The notes under the pieces were generated by a model. The model saw only the letters and a program-made list of their open reading frames with translations. It had not been told where the DNA came from and ran no database searches. From the NCBI RefSeq assembly GCF_921293095.1, contig NC_060259.1:6820001-6884000 (forward strand): a DNA stretch of 64,000 nt, read 5' to 3'. Shown one piece after another: positions 35,461 to 48,518 of the stretch. How positions within the stretch are numbered: position 1 is the first letter of the stretch; every line of letters starts with the position of its first letter. The stretch is from Ischnura elegans (lineage: Eukaryota; Arthropoda; Insecta; Odonata; Coenagrionidae). The position numbers and the translations under genes were made by a program.

Positions 35461-37913
35461 ACCAGTCACTTTTCCGCTCTTATTGTTATACCTATCACTA
35501 GACCTCTTAAAGTCTTTCTTAGGCCATTCTTTGCTGCTTTACCCAGAAAAACCAGGAGTTAGATAGCAATAGTGACATAAACTCGCCTAGGAGGAAAGTA
35601 CAGCCAATACGAATACGTTAAACAATAGTAGGTTACAAACTGTGCAAGGAGTCTCAAGGAGATTATTATGAATGTCAGGTGGGTATACCCTTCTCTAACC
35701 AACATCGACGTTTTATTTCAAACTTGTCGCTGGTTCTCTTGCATTCGTCCAATTTCAAGAAATACGTATTGAATAAGTATATGTTCATGACATTCTGCAT
35801 TACTTCCTTCGTCTTCACTTCCTGCTTCCAGTTAAACTTATTGAGAAGATATTAAACGGCAAATGTGCGTTTTGAGGACTACGAATTTCCACTTCCATTA
35901 ACAATAACGTCATGTATTTCTTTTCGTGTTACTTTCATTTGCTCAATTTTTCTTATCCGAAATATCAACAATCAGAATCATCAAAGATGAAAATCGAAAT
36001 TAGAATATAATACCCTGCATAATACAACACACGAAATCAGGGAGATATTTATCTTGGAAAACATATGAACCTTTTTATCGTTGCGAGATATCCTCCAATA
36101 GTGGTAGTTCGTCCTCAATGCTGAAATCTCACGCTCTAGGGAAAATAGACCTTGGTTCCTCGCTTCCGTAGCACAAGCACTGATATCCTTTGACACTTAC
36201 TAGTAAAAATTGACTAATTTGCTAGGTAAAATCGTGAAAGGAATGTTTTTCAATCAATTGAGAATAGCATTTGTGGAAAATTCCGTGCTAGCCACCTCGT
36301 AGAAATCAATCACCTTTATCGAAGATAAGCGATCCTCAAAATGGCAAAAACCCTTCATATAACGAGGCAACAAAGCAGGTAGCGGCATTTCTACAAACGG
36401 ACAGCTATGCTTTAAGTAGAAAACTTTTTAAACGCTAGATAAAAATCGTAAGACTGAGGTAGGGTTTACGGTCACAATAGGGGTTACCGCGGTGGGCCCG
36501 CCGCCACTCTTGAGCCCTTCCAATGTTTGAGCTAATGGGAGCTATGAAAGACCTGAGAGAACGTGGTTAGCAAAATGCGGGTGCATTTCGGTAAGATATG
36601 GGTTCTCCAAGAATAAGAAACTATTTCCTTGCAGCCGCGCGCTTTCCGAGACAAGCTTCTGACTTGCCTGCGCAATCGTTGAGTCCGTTACATATATCTC
36701 ATGAATAAAATCGTAATTTGCACATTAAAAAATAAAAACAAACACTTATATGGAATTTATAATGTATGCAAGTGTACAAAACTTTAATATCGTCTCATCT
36801 TAAGCGAAACATCCTCAACTGTAACTAATGCTGAACAAATTTCCGCATCTAATCATCGCGTCGTGTGGTTGGACACTCAGGCGCATAACTTGATAGGAAA
36901 GGTGGGGTGGCAGGTTGGTGCAAGATTTCTCTTTTGAGAATCAAAGTTGATATTTTTTGTTATGCGGTGTAAGATCTTATGCGTAGCAATGTGAATAAAC
37001 ATGAAGTTTTTCTCTCACCATGTTATCAAGACGTGAAAAATAAAACATTTTTATCGTTTCATAAAAAAGAATAGAAACTAACAATAGAAAAGAAATTTTC
37101 TCTACTACGGAATCTAACCATATTCATTTTTGCTATAGCATCCTTAAAAATTACTCATTTTAAAACAAAACGCACTGTTGAATGTATACTTCTGACAATT
37201 TTATCAAAAGATAAAAAAACATTATTGAGATCATTTTATGTTAATTTGACAGAAGTCTCTGTTTGTTGCACGTCTTCCTTTTCCAAGGCTTCCATTCTTT
37301 TCGACGGCGTCGTTTCCCTTGGGGCTTGCTAGACACTTCCATCGCACCACAAAAAGAAATACGCAAAACGAAAGAACGACGATGCGACCTCAAAATCAAG
37401 CAGCTAAGAAAACGTATGACCGCTGGTGTTGCTGTTGAGGGGAGGGCCTGCGCGCCTCGGAAGGGAGGGCCAGGAGGGGAGGCAAAGAAGTGAAGGATGA
37501 CTCGCGGAAGGAGGCAAGGTGTTTAGGATGACTCGAAACGACTGCGCGTTATCGAAAAACTGGCTGCAAGGTCTCACAATTTCCCAAATTGTAGCTTTGA
37601 TTTACGACGTGTGGCATACGTGCAGCCTTTGCTTGTAGTTGAAGGATTATATTATGCTTTGGCTGGTTGGATTTTCTTTACGCGATTTTGCGCCGTGGTG
37701 AAAGTCATTGAAAAAAATCGAAATTCGTGAAATTAAGCGTCAAGTATCTCCTGAAGGAAACCTGGTAAAAGACCCGTCTTTGTCTCAAGGCACAGATTTA
37801 ATCTTTATAAATATTCAAGTCAAGAAACCACTATGTACCTAGAACGAACGAAGCACAAACTGGTTAATAGAAAGAGTCTGCATCGCCATCCGCGACCGTG
37901 CTAGGGCGCCCCC
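35461..37913. other. Non-coding stretch
   Basis: AT-rich DNA with no supported gene or repeat. Confidence 0.4.
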
Positions 37914-37917
37914 TTAA

Positions 37918-39547
37918 GGGGAACGGATGCTTCTGGAGCACGGTCACTGGCATTTAGTTCCGAAAGCGGTCGCTGCAGTTTGAATACGAGGGGAAGTTGT
38001 TTTAGTGGAAGGGGGGCATAGAGAGCGAGGAAAATAATGGTAGGGGAGGAGGACTCACATTCATTGTGTGCTCCTCCCTGGGCGGTGTCAGATTTCGGTC
38101 CGCTGGCGGTCGGGATCTCGGATGGCCCTGGGAGGCCTCAAGAGTTTTTGGTTTTACGTTGGGTGGACAGTCTCTCGGTCGGTGTCTTTGCTTTGGATAT
38201 TTCCTGCATTGAATTCCGCTCTCTTTCTTCAGTGTCTCATGTCTTTCTTCGTTCAGCACTTGAGTGAAAGCATCGGAGTATTGTAAATAAAAAAATGTAT
38301 TGTATAATTATTAAATTAGTACGCTTGACGAGAATTATTCCACGTCGGTAATCAATACTGCACTACATAATATATCGTAACGAGAACGCGTGAAATCTCG
38401 TATCGCTTTCGTAAATTGCTGTTTCCTTTTTCTTTCTATTATTTGCTCTGTCAATCAATCACTAAACCCACGTTTATATTACTTTATTAATACGTATTAT
38501 GGCGCACTTAATTCCTAAATTATTCCTAAGATGGCAACAACAGTATAATTTTTATTGCAGCTTAAATTTCCTCTAAATATTTAAATTGCCTCTATTTCGA
38601 TCGCTTCAGCTCCAATGGTGAAAGGTTTTCACACGCCTTACAAACTCCTTTTTATAATAATACATAGGAAAAATATCTTAAAATTATTACAATGAGTGAA
38701 TTTCACAGAAGACATTAACGTGTTTATAATCACATTCAATAAAATACTTATATAGTTATTATAGCTGAACTCCCCTGGGATTTTACCAATTCAATTTTTT
38801 TCTTAACTGGGAAGTCTGTACTGCTGTCATCGGCACTAAAATCTCGCTAGGCAGAAGAGTCATGGTATCCTAATTTTTTCTATTTCACTCATTTGAAGAT
38901 TCCCAGAGAAAATGAAAGGCATGCCTCAGCATTTTATCTTTTCTAGAAGAAAAATTTCGACTCGGTTCATAATTGGTAGAGGGTATTTAGGGGTGGTATT
39001 AGTAGCTTCGTATATTGCGATCTCATTACCCTGTTCAGATCTCATTACCAGACCCATTCCGGAAAGGCCATGTCCGGAAACATTTGACCTTGTCTTTACA
39101 TAATACAACTGTAAGCACATTTTCACACACGTATATACAACAAAAATCAAAATAACAAGAGCCTTCTCGGGCACAGAGGAGTGCTTTTTGTATAGCAAGT
39201 TAGCATGACGGACGCCGTCAGGTGCTTGAATAAGAACACTATTTATTAACATCATGGTAGAAGACGTTCTGATGACGGTGTCTTAGTCTGAAAAAAAAAA
39301 CGCTGGCAGTCTTTAAAAGCAGTGATCAGTTCCCGAGAGAACTTAAAAATTATTATTCACCAGAAAAAAACACCAAATATTGAAGCGTATGCACCAAAAT
39401 CGTGTGTATGACATTCCCTTCGACAACTGCATCTCTATCACCGTTCTCACTATAAGACAATCGAGCATCCGATGCAATTTTCAGATACATCTCCGTAAAA
39501 AATGCCTGGGAATGACTTTTTCCGTGTATTCTTCCCACCTGGTATCT
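37918..39547. other. Non-coding stretch
   Basis: Short overlapping frames at 38002-38286 and 38912-39255 lack recognisable motifs and are not supported as genes. Confidence 0.4.
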
Positions 39548-39684
39548 AATAGGGCGGTTTCCTTTTAGTTTTTATTGCCTAAATCGAAAGATTATTACTC
39601 CTGGAGTACGAATTTCACGCTCTTAGATTTTCGAATGCCGATATATATTTTCGCGATTAAACGAAAAGTGAAAATTTTCAAGCC
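39548..39684. repeat. ~138-bp repeat, copy 2 (inverted)
   Basis: Inverted relative to 33666-33803. The Penelope-like element begins directly at its right edge. Confidence 0.85.
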
Positions 39685-39997
39685 CACCCTCGAATTGGCT
39701 TGCATTTGGCACTTTCAAGCCAATAGCTTTCCGGGTCTGAACGTCGCATCCTAACTTCTATTCCTAACTCCCCCTCCCCATACACCTCTCCTCTGACCCC
39801 TCTTTTCCCTTTTCCAACCCTCTCCTTTCCTCACCATTCATACTTCAGCTGAGGAAGAAGCCTGAAGTGCTTCGATAGCTTCGAGTTTATTTATCCAATG
39901 TGAGTGTTTCTTTTTTGTTTCTCTGTGTTTATCGATTTTGACTTGAACTATTCATATTACGTGCCACGCGCATTTCATATTTTCCAAAACATTGTGT
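39685..39997 (+). repeat. PLE1 5' pseudo-LTR
   Basis: Starts CACCCTCGAATTGG and ends ACATTGTGT. It contains CTGAGGA (39849) followed by a GAAGC/GCTTC stem and GATAGC, reminiscent of the hammerhead cores described in Penelope-like elements. Confidence 0.85.
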
Positions 39998-40175
39998 ATT
40001 TGTGCCTGGATCGGCGCATCATCTTCTTCTTCGTCCGTCCATCTGCTGCCTCTTCGGTTCCTGTACTGTGAGTTGTAGCTGACTTCCCTCAATGTCCTGT
40101 CTCTCCTTTAATTTCCTTTAATCCATCCTTCCTCTTTTCATTTCTTTTTCATCCCCTATTCTCACTTTCCTTACA

Positions 40176-43020
40176 ATGGATCACGTTCAACCCACTACAT
40201 TTTGGATTAAACGAATTAAAAAATTCTCCTTCAAACTAGCCCAATACACCTGCCACACAGAATTTCTCTCATCCTGCATTTCACTAGGTACTTTTCCGAA
40301 TGGTCTTCGAGTAAAATTCTCTCTCTCAGGCATTCCACCTATTCTGCGTCCCTCCTTCCACATTCTTTCTTTTCAATACTCGCTTTCCCTATGCCAATTC
40401 ACTCTCACGCAATACCAAGGGCTAGTTGATCAATATTATAACTCTCTGCCCTCTCTCATAAAATTAATTTCACTCTGTTCGCCTCACCTTCTTAAGGAAG
40501 TTAACACGATTCTAGTTTCGGCGCACCTCTTCCTCGAGAAGAAACGCGAGAATTCACTGCACAAACTCTCTTCCCTATGCATTTCACATTTCCGAGATGG
40601 CCTGTACCTCCCCCTGCGTCTCTCACCCCACCCACAGGCCCCCCCTCCACTCATAGGTGTCAAACCAGACCTGGCCACACTTTTTAAACTCCCCCCTCCA
40701 CCCCCACCTCCGCCGCGACCCATAGCAGCCCCTGAGCGTTCAACCCGGCCTCCTCGGCGCGATCCTATGCCAATTGACCCTAAGGACCAGGACCCTGTGG
40801 AACCCACCGACCAGCAAGTGGTAAACCTTTCTTCCGCTAAGCTCAGCCCCGCCGAGGTTTCTGTCCTCAACCGCGGACTCTCTTTCTCCCCAACGCCTAG
40901 GATTAACCCCACCACTCTTCTCACGGACATTTTGCATTTTTGCCGAAACCTTCGGTGGAAGGTTTTCTGGAATTCCCACACAAGACAACAGGCGCCGGAG
41001 GGTATTCACAATGCCCTCCTCAAATTCCGCTCCCCTTCCTCTCACCAGCCCAAACCTCTTCCTCCCCACCACCCGCTTGAAATTTTTATCAACTGTCTCC
41101 TCTCTAGGGCTTCGAGTGAATCTTTCCTACGCTCTCTCCACCCGCCACCAAACCTCTCCCTCTCGGAGTCCGCCGCCATCAGGAAACTCCAAAAAAACCT
41201 AACATAGTGATTACCTCGGCTGACAAAGGTTCCACGGTCGTTGTACTTGACACCAGTGACTACATATTGGAGTGCAACAGACTATTAGGAGACCTTTCCT
41301 CCTACTCCCCTCTCTCATCAGATCCTACCTCTGATTTTCACACAGAATTGAATTCTCTACTAAAAACAAAAGCTCACTCCGAGGGTCTAAGCCAGTCAGA
41401 CATTTCCCTTCTCTTACCAGCTCACCCCACGTCGCCATCTTTCTACATCCTTCCAAAAATTCATAAAGCTAATAACCCAGGCCGCCCCATAGTTTCCTCT
41501 CGAAACTCTCCTACGGAGCGCATCTCTGCCTTCGTTGATTTCTATCTCCAACCCTTCGTTCAGTCCCTTCCATCATACATCAAAGATTCTCATGACTTCC
41601 TTTCTAAACTCAATTCCATTTCCCTCCCCCCCCCCCCAATCAGCCCATCATCATGGCTACTATTGATGTAACCTCACTGTACACTTCAATCCCTCATTCT
41701 GAGGGACTCGCTGCTCTCCGCCACTATCTTTCATTACGACCCACTCCTCAAAACCCTAGCACTGACTTTCTTCTTGATCTTTCCCAATTCATTCTCACCC
41801 ACAATGCCTTCTCTTTTAACAATAACCACTATTTGCAAATATCCGGCTGCGCCATGGGAAGTAGGTTTAGCCCTTCTCATGCAAATCTTTTCCTTGGCCT
41901 GCTTGAAGAAAATTTCCTCACCAATTACCCTCTAAAACCTCTTCTTTGGCTCAGATACATTGACGACATTTTCATTCTCTGGCCTCATGGCATCGACTCT
42001 CTTAACACCTTTGTTTCTTCACTTAACGCTTCTGCCTCAGTCTCTTTCACCTCTTCCATCTCCAAAACCAATATCAACTTCTTAGATGTGGACGTACACC
42101 TTTTATATAATAACAAATTCAAAACATCGGTTCACATCAAAGCTACTAACAAACAACAATACCTTCACTACAGCAGTTGCCATCCATCACACACCAAACG
42201 TTCCATCCCTTATTCCCCCTCTGTCCGGGGACACAGAATCTGTAATAACCCCGAAGACTTTCAAAAGTTCCTCTCCAAACTCCACACCTCTCTTCTTCAC
42301 CGCGGCTACCCCGAAAAACTTTTGATGAACAAAATAAGAAAGAAACCGGCTATTTACAATAAACACACCGCACAGACAAACATTGCTCTCCTTCTCTGCT
42401 CACAACCTACTTTCCTGGTGCTTATTTGCTACAAAACATATTGAAGGACTTGTACCCCATCCTTTCCAAACACAAGTCCACCTCTAAGATTTTCCCGTCC
42501 ACTCCTCGGATAACATTTAAGAGACCACCGAATTTAAACACCATATTTAAAGCCACCCGTCCTCTACAAAAGTCGCAGTCAGTCACTATCTCCACGCCCT
42601 CACCTTGCAATCGTCCCAGGTGTAAAACCTGCAAGATATTATCTCCACCCCCTGCCTCTTCTCTCCCCAAGCTTAAATGCCTACCGATTTTCCCCTCCAC
42701 TACTTGTACTTCCACCAACATCATTTACCTTCTTCATTGTAATTTCTGCCCCGCTTTTTATATCGGCCAATGTACTACCCCCTCAATCTCAGAATCAACT
42801 ATCATCGCGCCTCCTGTTGTACATCGTCCCCTCACTCCTCTCTACCAGTTCCTACACATTGTCTTTCACATGACTCCATTTTCAATTAATGCTACAAAGT
42901 ATCCATTATTGTCTCCCTCCCTCCCACCGACCCCGCCCTCAACCTCCACACCCTCGAATTGGCTTGCATTTTGTACTTTCAAGCCAATAGCTTTCCGGGT
43001 CTGAACGTCGCATCCTAACT
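40176..43020 (+). pseudogene. Penelope-like RT + GIY-YIG endonuclease (frameshifted)
   Basis: Begins with ATG at 40176. The first frame (to 41207) has a proline-rich linker and the PLE N-terminal block VVNLSSAKLSPAEVSVLN...FSPTP. The next (41207-41671) has TSADKGSTVVVLD and YILPKIHKANNPGRP. The RT core (41653-42444) has ATIDVTSLYTSIPH, GCAMGSRFSPSHANLFLG and the catalytic RYIDDIF. The last frame (42426-43004) has a CNRPRCKTC zinc motif and a GIY-YIG signature (IIYLLHC...FYIGQ). Frames change near 41207, in a C12 run at ~41627-41638, near 42430 and in the nuclease. The enzyme would nick DNA and prime reverse transcription; this copy is broken. Confidence 0.9.
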
Positions 43021-43260
43021 TCTATTCCTAACTCCCCCTCCCCATACATCTCTCCCCTTACCCCTCTTTTCCCTTTTCCAACCCTATCCTTTCCTCACCA
43101 TTCTACTTCAGCTGAGGAAGAAGCCTAAAGTGCTTCGATAGCTTCGAGTTTATTTATCCAATGTGAATGTTTCTTTTTTGTGTCTCTGTGTTTATCGATT
43201 TTGACTTGAACTATTCATATTACGTGCCACGTGCATTTCATATTTTCCAAAACATTGTGT
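42949..43260 (+). repeat. PLE1 3' pseudo-LTR
   Basis: Direct copy of 39685-39997. It carries the last codons of the nuclease frame. Confidence 0.88.
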
Positions 43261-43265
43261 GCGTA

Positions 43266-45060
43266 TATGTGTATACTCGCTGCGCTCCGCGCGCTCGTTA
43301 AGGGGCTCCGCCCCTTAAAAACCCTGGTTCCGTTCGCCGTTTATATTTGTGGTCGTTCGAAGAATTTTAATTGGAATAATCTCACCTCGGCTAGGGGCCG
43401 GCTTTGCCGGCCAGGGGGTAGGGAAGCGCCCTACTTATTCCTCGGAACGGCTTCACCGTTCTTCGTTGAGAGGCGGCTTCGCCGCCCAGGGGTTGAGTGT
43501 GCCCCCCCGGGGCTACCCCGCTTAATACTCGGAACGGCTTCGCCGTTCCTCGTCTGGGGTCGGCGTAGCCGCCCAGAGGGCGAGGGCATTTCGGAACTTT
43601 TTCACCGTTATTCGTTTAGACGCCCAGGGGTGGATGGAGCCCACAGCGGCTGCACCGCTTGAACATCGGGGCGGCTTCGCCCCCCGGGGGTTACTGAAGC
43701 TCCCCCTCGCCTACGCCAGTTACTCCTCGGAACATCTTCGCCGCCTTGGGGATGAAGAGCCTCCCGCGGCTACCCCGCTTAGTCCTCATAAATGGTCTCC
43801 TCCACCGAGAGGGGTGCCCAGGGGGATTCGGGGTTTCATTGTGTTATAAATGCGGTCACAAATCTTCCACAGTGATTATGCAGCGATGATTGTAAAGGGT
43901 AGTGCAATGCGGCGTAATAGTTGCGACAAGTACGCATAAAAGAAGACTTAATGGGAAGTATTTCGTTTTTTGCGGGGGGTCCCAACGGAATACCGGGGGT
44001 GTTAAACCAGTGGTCACAAACCGTTCTCATAAATTCCGTGCTGATAAGTCCTAGGGGTCCGAAATAGAGGCGGAATTCTGACGATTCTTTTACCCGGAGA
44101 GGCGATTTATTAGAAATTTTTTGGGAGGTTTCACGGGGTTATCGGGGGTTTTAATAAGTAGTAGTGGCACCGGCTAAATTGTGACGAAAACTACTCAGAA
44201 AGGCTAATTTAAAACTTTTATTTTTTTCGGCGAGGTTCCAGGAGGTGATCGGGGATATTCTGGTATTTTTTTCCCGTATGGTTTACGGTGGCCCGCCTTC
44301 ACCAACCATTCTGGATCTAGAGCTCAGAGGGGACGGGTAGTGCGGCGTAATATTTGCGAGAAGTTCCGAAATAGGAGACTTAATGGCATATTTTACACTT
44401 AGGGGGGGGGGGATTTCAGGGGGATACCGGGGGTTTATATGTGTGTACTCCTGGTGGTCACCATCCGTTCACATAAATTCCGTAGGGATTAGTCGTTGGG
44501 GTAAGAACCAGCGGTGGAATAGTCACGAAAAGTACCCAAAAAGGTGGAATTATATGCAAAATTTTATTTTTTTGGGGGTGTATGTGGGTTTACCGGGGGT
44601 TTATTGGTTTTAACAGCCAGGAGTTATCAATCGTCCACATCAATTCTGTAGCGATGAGTGGTAAAGCTTGGAAATGCCGCGGAATTGTGACGAAAAGTAC
44701 CCGAAAAGGCTACTTATATGCAAATTTTAATTTTTTATGGGGTTTTCAGGGGGTTTAAAATTACGATGGTATAAAGTTACACCTATTTACTATCATATCT
44801 ATTAGAAGTTGCCCCTATGACAACCATATTTCGAGAGTAAAACAATAAAAAGTAAATCTCTCCCCGGGAAAAAATAGTAGTGCCCGCCATTTTTATTTTT
44901 TCGCAGTTATATCCATTAAATTTTTTGTTAAATATATATGTTTTCTGAAAGATAATGCATAGCTGTACGTAAGTACAAAGTTTGAAAGAAATCGGTGATG
45001 TATAAATTGACAAAATCCTATGTTAATCTTTTGGAAATCGTAATTTTCGGTGATTTTCGG
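43266..45060 (+). repeat. GC-hairpin repeat, copy C (diverged)
   Basis: Starts with ACTCGCTGCGCTCCGCGCGC, the same terminus as the two 1545-bp arms at 46921-51105, in the orientation of the right arm. It shares the series of GGCTTCGCC-centred hairpins. From ~43850 to 44760 a ~170-bp unit (landmarks GGTCAC, TGACGAAAAGTACCC, TATATGCAAATTTT) is amplified about five times, whereas the arms have one. Homology ends at ~45060, shortly before the second Penelope-like element. Confidence 0.8.
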
Positions 45061-45107
45061 AAGTATGTAAAAATGAGGGCTTCGGGGGTTAGAAGGTGAT
45101 AGTAATT

Positions 45108-46670
45108 ACCTAAAATACACAAAGCTAATAATCCCGGCCGTCCGATAATTTCTTCCATTCAATCTCCCACAGAACGAATTTCCGCTTTTGTTGACCATTA
45201 CCTCCAACCCATAGTGCACTCTCTTCCCTCATACATTAAAGACACGTATCACTTCCTCCAACGCCTTCACTCGACCACCCTTCCTGGAGACAAAGACGTC
45301 ATAATGGCGACCATCGACGTCACATCTCTTTACACCTCCATACCGCACACAGAAGGCCTCTCCGCTCTCAAACACTTCCTTGAGCAGCGCTCCACTACAC
45401 AGTTTCCGAGCACAAAGTTTCTCGTCGACCTCTCCGAGATAATATTGAAACACAATTCATTCTCGTTCAATAACAATCACTACACACAGTCTAGGGGGTG
45501 CGCTATGGGGAGCCGGTTCAGTCCGTCCTATGCCAACCTTTTTCTTGGCCGCCAAGAACAGTCTTTTCTCTCCCAATACCCACTCACACTTACCCTTTGG
45601 GTCCGATACATAGATGATATCTTTCTTTTGTGGCCACATGGCATGGAATCCCTAATCACTTTCATCTCCTGCCTCAATTCATTTTCATCCGTAAATTTTA
45701 CTTCATATTTTTCCTCCACTCGTGTCACATTCCTTGATGTGGACATTTTTCTCATAAATAACAACTTTCACACCTCTGAACACATTAAGAACACCAACAA
45801 ACAACAATATCTACACTACAATAGTTGTCATCCGACACATACAAAACGCTCCCTCCCTTTTTCTCTTTCCATCCGTGGTCACAGAATATGTAATAATCCA
45901 GACTTCCTTAATAGATTTCTGTCCAATTTACACTATGCTCTCCGGAAAAGGGGTTACCCAGAATCCCTCCTCCGGAATAAGATCCGTAAAAACCATTTGT
46001 CCCGAAACAATTAGGCGGGGACAATTCGTCGCATTTTCTTTCCCTGTGCACGACCTTTTTTCCGGGCGTGGACGTACTACGTAGGACCCTAAAAGACCTT
46101 TTCCCCATCCTCTCAGACAACACAACCACTTCCAGATTTTTCCCGCGATGCCCTTCCCTCGTCTTTAAAAGACCACCAAATCTGGCCAGCATTTTAAAAA
46201 TAACAAAACCGCTATCCAAACAAAATACCCCTATTAAACCCCAGCCCTCGCCCTGCAACCGTGCAAGATGCGAAACTTGTCACATCCTCATCACCGAACC
46301 CCTTCCCGATCAATTCCTTGCCTTCCCTCTCCCCTCAGTGTCGGACATTTCCTGCACAACAAAAAACATTGTATATATACTGTTGTGCCAGAAACGCCCG
46401 GCTTTTTATATCGGCTTATCCACCACTCCCCTGTGCATACGTATGAACGGGCATCGCTCTTCTTGCAATAGCGTTTCTTCTGTTTCTGCTTCCCTTCCAG
46501 TCGCCGTTCATGCTTCCTCCCACAAAGCTCTGTTTGACCATTGCTATAAAGTGGGAATATTGGCCTCCCTCCCCCCGTCTACCACCCCCCTAGAGCTGAA
46601 GGACTTGGAACAGGCATGCATATGGGATTTCCGTGCGTTTTCTGGAGCAGGAATCAACCGCGCCCATTAG
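45108..46670 (+). pseudogene. Penelope-like element 2, 5'-truncated RT + GIY-YIG
   Basis: The reading frame begins abruptly in the RT (PKIHKANNPGRPI). It continues with ATIDVTSLYTSIPH, GCAMGSRFSPSYANLFLG and RYIDDIFLLWPHG to a TAG at 46012-46014. After a short frame-shifted patch, 46068-46670 encodes CNRARCETC and the GIY-YIG nuclease (NIVYILL...FYIGLSTTP...HRSSC), ending CIWDFRAFSGAG. It is clearly related to PLE1 but a different family. 5' truncation is usual for target-primed elements. Not functional. Confidence 0.88.
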
Positions 46671-46863
46671 AAAGAACACCACCAATCCCCGTCCACCGTT
46701 TTTCCTCCCTCCATCTTTGCCCTCTGCCTTGCACCCTTCCTTATGCCCTTTCCTCACTTTCCCTCCTCTTCTGACTCGAGAAAGATGGGCTGCGTCCCAT
46801 CGAAAATTTGTAAAAACAACCTTTCCCCGTAAGTTCCTCACTTTTATTTTATTTTTCGTATAC

Positions 46864-46866
<3 letters not shown>

Positions 46867-46920
<54 letters not shown>
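46867..46920. repeat. (TA)n microsatellite
   Basis: About 27 TA repeats separate the Penelope-like element 2 region from the left arm of the giant inverted repeat. Confidence 0.97.
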
Positions 46921-46922
<2 letters not shown>

Positions 46923-48465
46923 TATCTATATACAGCCCTTGTGGTGACTGACTGACTGATGGATACAAATTCCCGACCACATCTAGAAGTGCTGGAGAGC
47001 TGAAATTTGGCACGCGTGCGGGGAACCCGAAATGATCCGGAGGAAAAATCCGAAAACCGGAAATTTCCTCCACGTGTCGTCGCTAGGACGACAAAATGGC
47101 CGAAATCGGGCTTTTTCCGAGGACCGTCTTTCGGTTTTTATTTTACTGCGCGTGAATCGTGCGTGCCACACGAGTTATTAATGCAGTTTTTTAGAGCTGA
47201 TGAACGTAGGCACGTAATTAAGTTAATTTATTAGTTTACATTTGAGAAAATTACGGCCAAAATGGCGTCCAAAAATTGATTTTTCGAATAAAATCTCAAA
47301 CTTTCCCCTCCCCTCGACTTAATTTTAGGTGTTGGGTAGCGAAAATGATCATTATATATGTTCATAATATCATCTACGAATTGCGGCTAACAATTGTCTT
47401 TCATCATGCTTGGTTACTCAGAAAAAAATTAAAGTATTCCGAAAATCACCGAAAATTACGATTTCCAAAAGATTAACACAAGGTTTTGTCAATTTTTACC
47501 CGACTGATTTCTTTCAAACTTTGTAGTTACATACAACTATGCATTGTCTTTCAGAAAACATAAACATCTAATAAATGATTTAATGGATTTAACCGCAAAA
47601 AAAATAAAAATGGCGGGCACTACTCACTTTTTTCGGGGACTGGTTTCCTTTCTTTTGTATTACTCCTGAAATATGGATGTCATAGGGCACCCTACTGTTT
47701 GACACGACAGTAAAAGAATGTGACCATATGGTACCATCATCTTTTACCCCCCGCAACCCCCTAAAAATTAAAATTTGCATATAAGTAGCCTTTTCGGGTA
47801 TTTTTCGCCACGATTCCGTGGTCGCTACGTGATCACTGTGGACGATTGGTGACCGCATGCATAACACATTAAAACCCCCGAATCCCCCAGAGCACCCCTC
47901 TCGGTGGAGAAGAGCATTAATGAGGACAAAGCGGAGCAGCCGCGGGGGGCTCTTCAATCCCAAGGCGGCGAAGCCGCCCCAGAACGGGGAACGGCGAAGC
48001 CGTTCCGAGGAGTAACTGGCGTAGGCGAGGAGGAGCTTCAGTAACCCTCGGGCGGCGAAGCCGCCCCGATGTTCAAGCGGCGCAGCCGCTGTGGACTCCC
48101 CCCATCCCCTCCCCCCAAGCGAAAAACGGTGAAACAGTTCCGAAATGCCTTCGCCCTCTGGGCGGCTATGGCGACCTTAGACGAGGAACGGCGAAGCCGT
48201 TCCGAGTATGAAGCGGGGTAGCCCCGGTGGGGCACACTCAACCCCTGGGCGGCGAAGCCGCCCTCAGCGAGGAACGGCGAGGCCGTTCCGAGGAATGAGT
48301 GGGGCGCCTCCCTACCCCCTGGCCGGCGAAGCCGGCCCCTAGCTGAGGTGTAATTATTCGAACTTCAAAAGTCTTCGAATGACCACAAAAGTAGACGGCG
48401 AAGCCGGAACCGGGGTTCTTAAGGGGCGGAGCCCCTTAACGAGCGCGCGGAGCGCAGCGAGTATA
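46921..48465 (-). repeat. Giant inverted repeat, left arm (1545 bp)
   Basis: This is the reverse complement of 49561-51105, with equal length. The one mismatch I found is near 47186 against 50840. The inner ~560 bp contains about ten GC hairpins. Paired frames on the two arms (for example 47589-47963 and 50063-50437) mirror each other and show no recognisable domain. Confidence 0.95.
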
Positions 48466-48483
48466 CATATATAAACGAATATA

Positions 48484-48518
<35 letters not shown>

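Larger units (their letters stand above)
32586..37913. mobile_element. Candidate 5.3 kb TTAA-flanked inverted-repeat unit
   Basis: The left end TTAA|GGGGGCGCCCTAGC (TTAA at 32582-32585) and right end GCTAGGGCGCCCCC|TTAA (37914-37917) are perfect 14-bp inverted copies with TTAA on the outside. Inside are a tRNA-like sequence, a minisatellite and one protein fragment, but no recognisable transposase. It could be one large non-autonomous piggyBac/Kolobok-like element or two separate small elements that share ends. Confidence 0.5.
39685..43260 (+). mobile_element. Penelope-like element 1, with pseudo-LTRs
   Basis: Direct repeats 39685-39997 and 42949-43260 (~312 bp, nearly identical) flank an RT plus GIY-YIG coding region, the layout of Penelope-like elements. 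The 3' repeat overlaps the end of the coding region. A 178-bp leader separates the 5' repeat from the first ATG. Confidence 0.9.

Noticed and set aside
38002..38286. Small genes on both strands
   Set aside because: Overlapping chance frames in a GC-richer patch; no recognisable domain.
39845..39895. Definite hammerhead ribozyme annotation
   Set aside because: The core bases are suggestive, but stem I does not pair and one copy has GATA for GAAA; kept only as a finding.
40484..41072. Glycine-rich minus-strand proteins
   Set aside because: Antisense of the proline-rich Penelope linker.
47589..47963. Duplicated 124-aa gene in the two arms (also 50063-50437)
   Set aside because: It is open in both arms only because the arms are identical. 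It runs through hairpin repeats and shows no domain.
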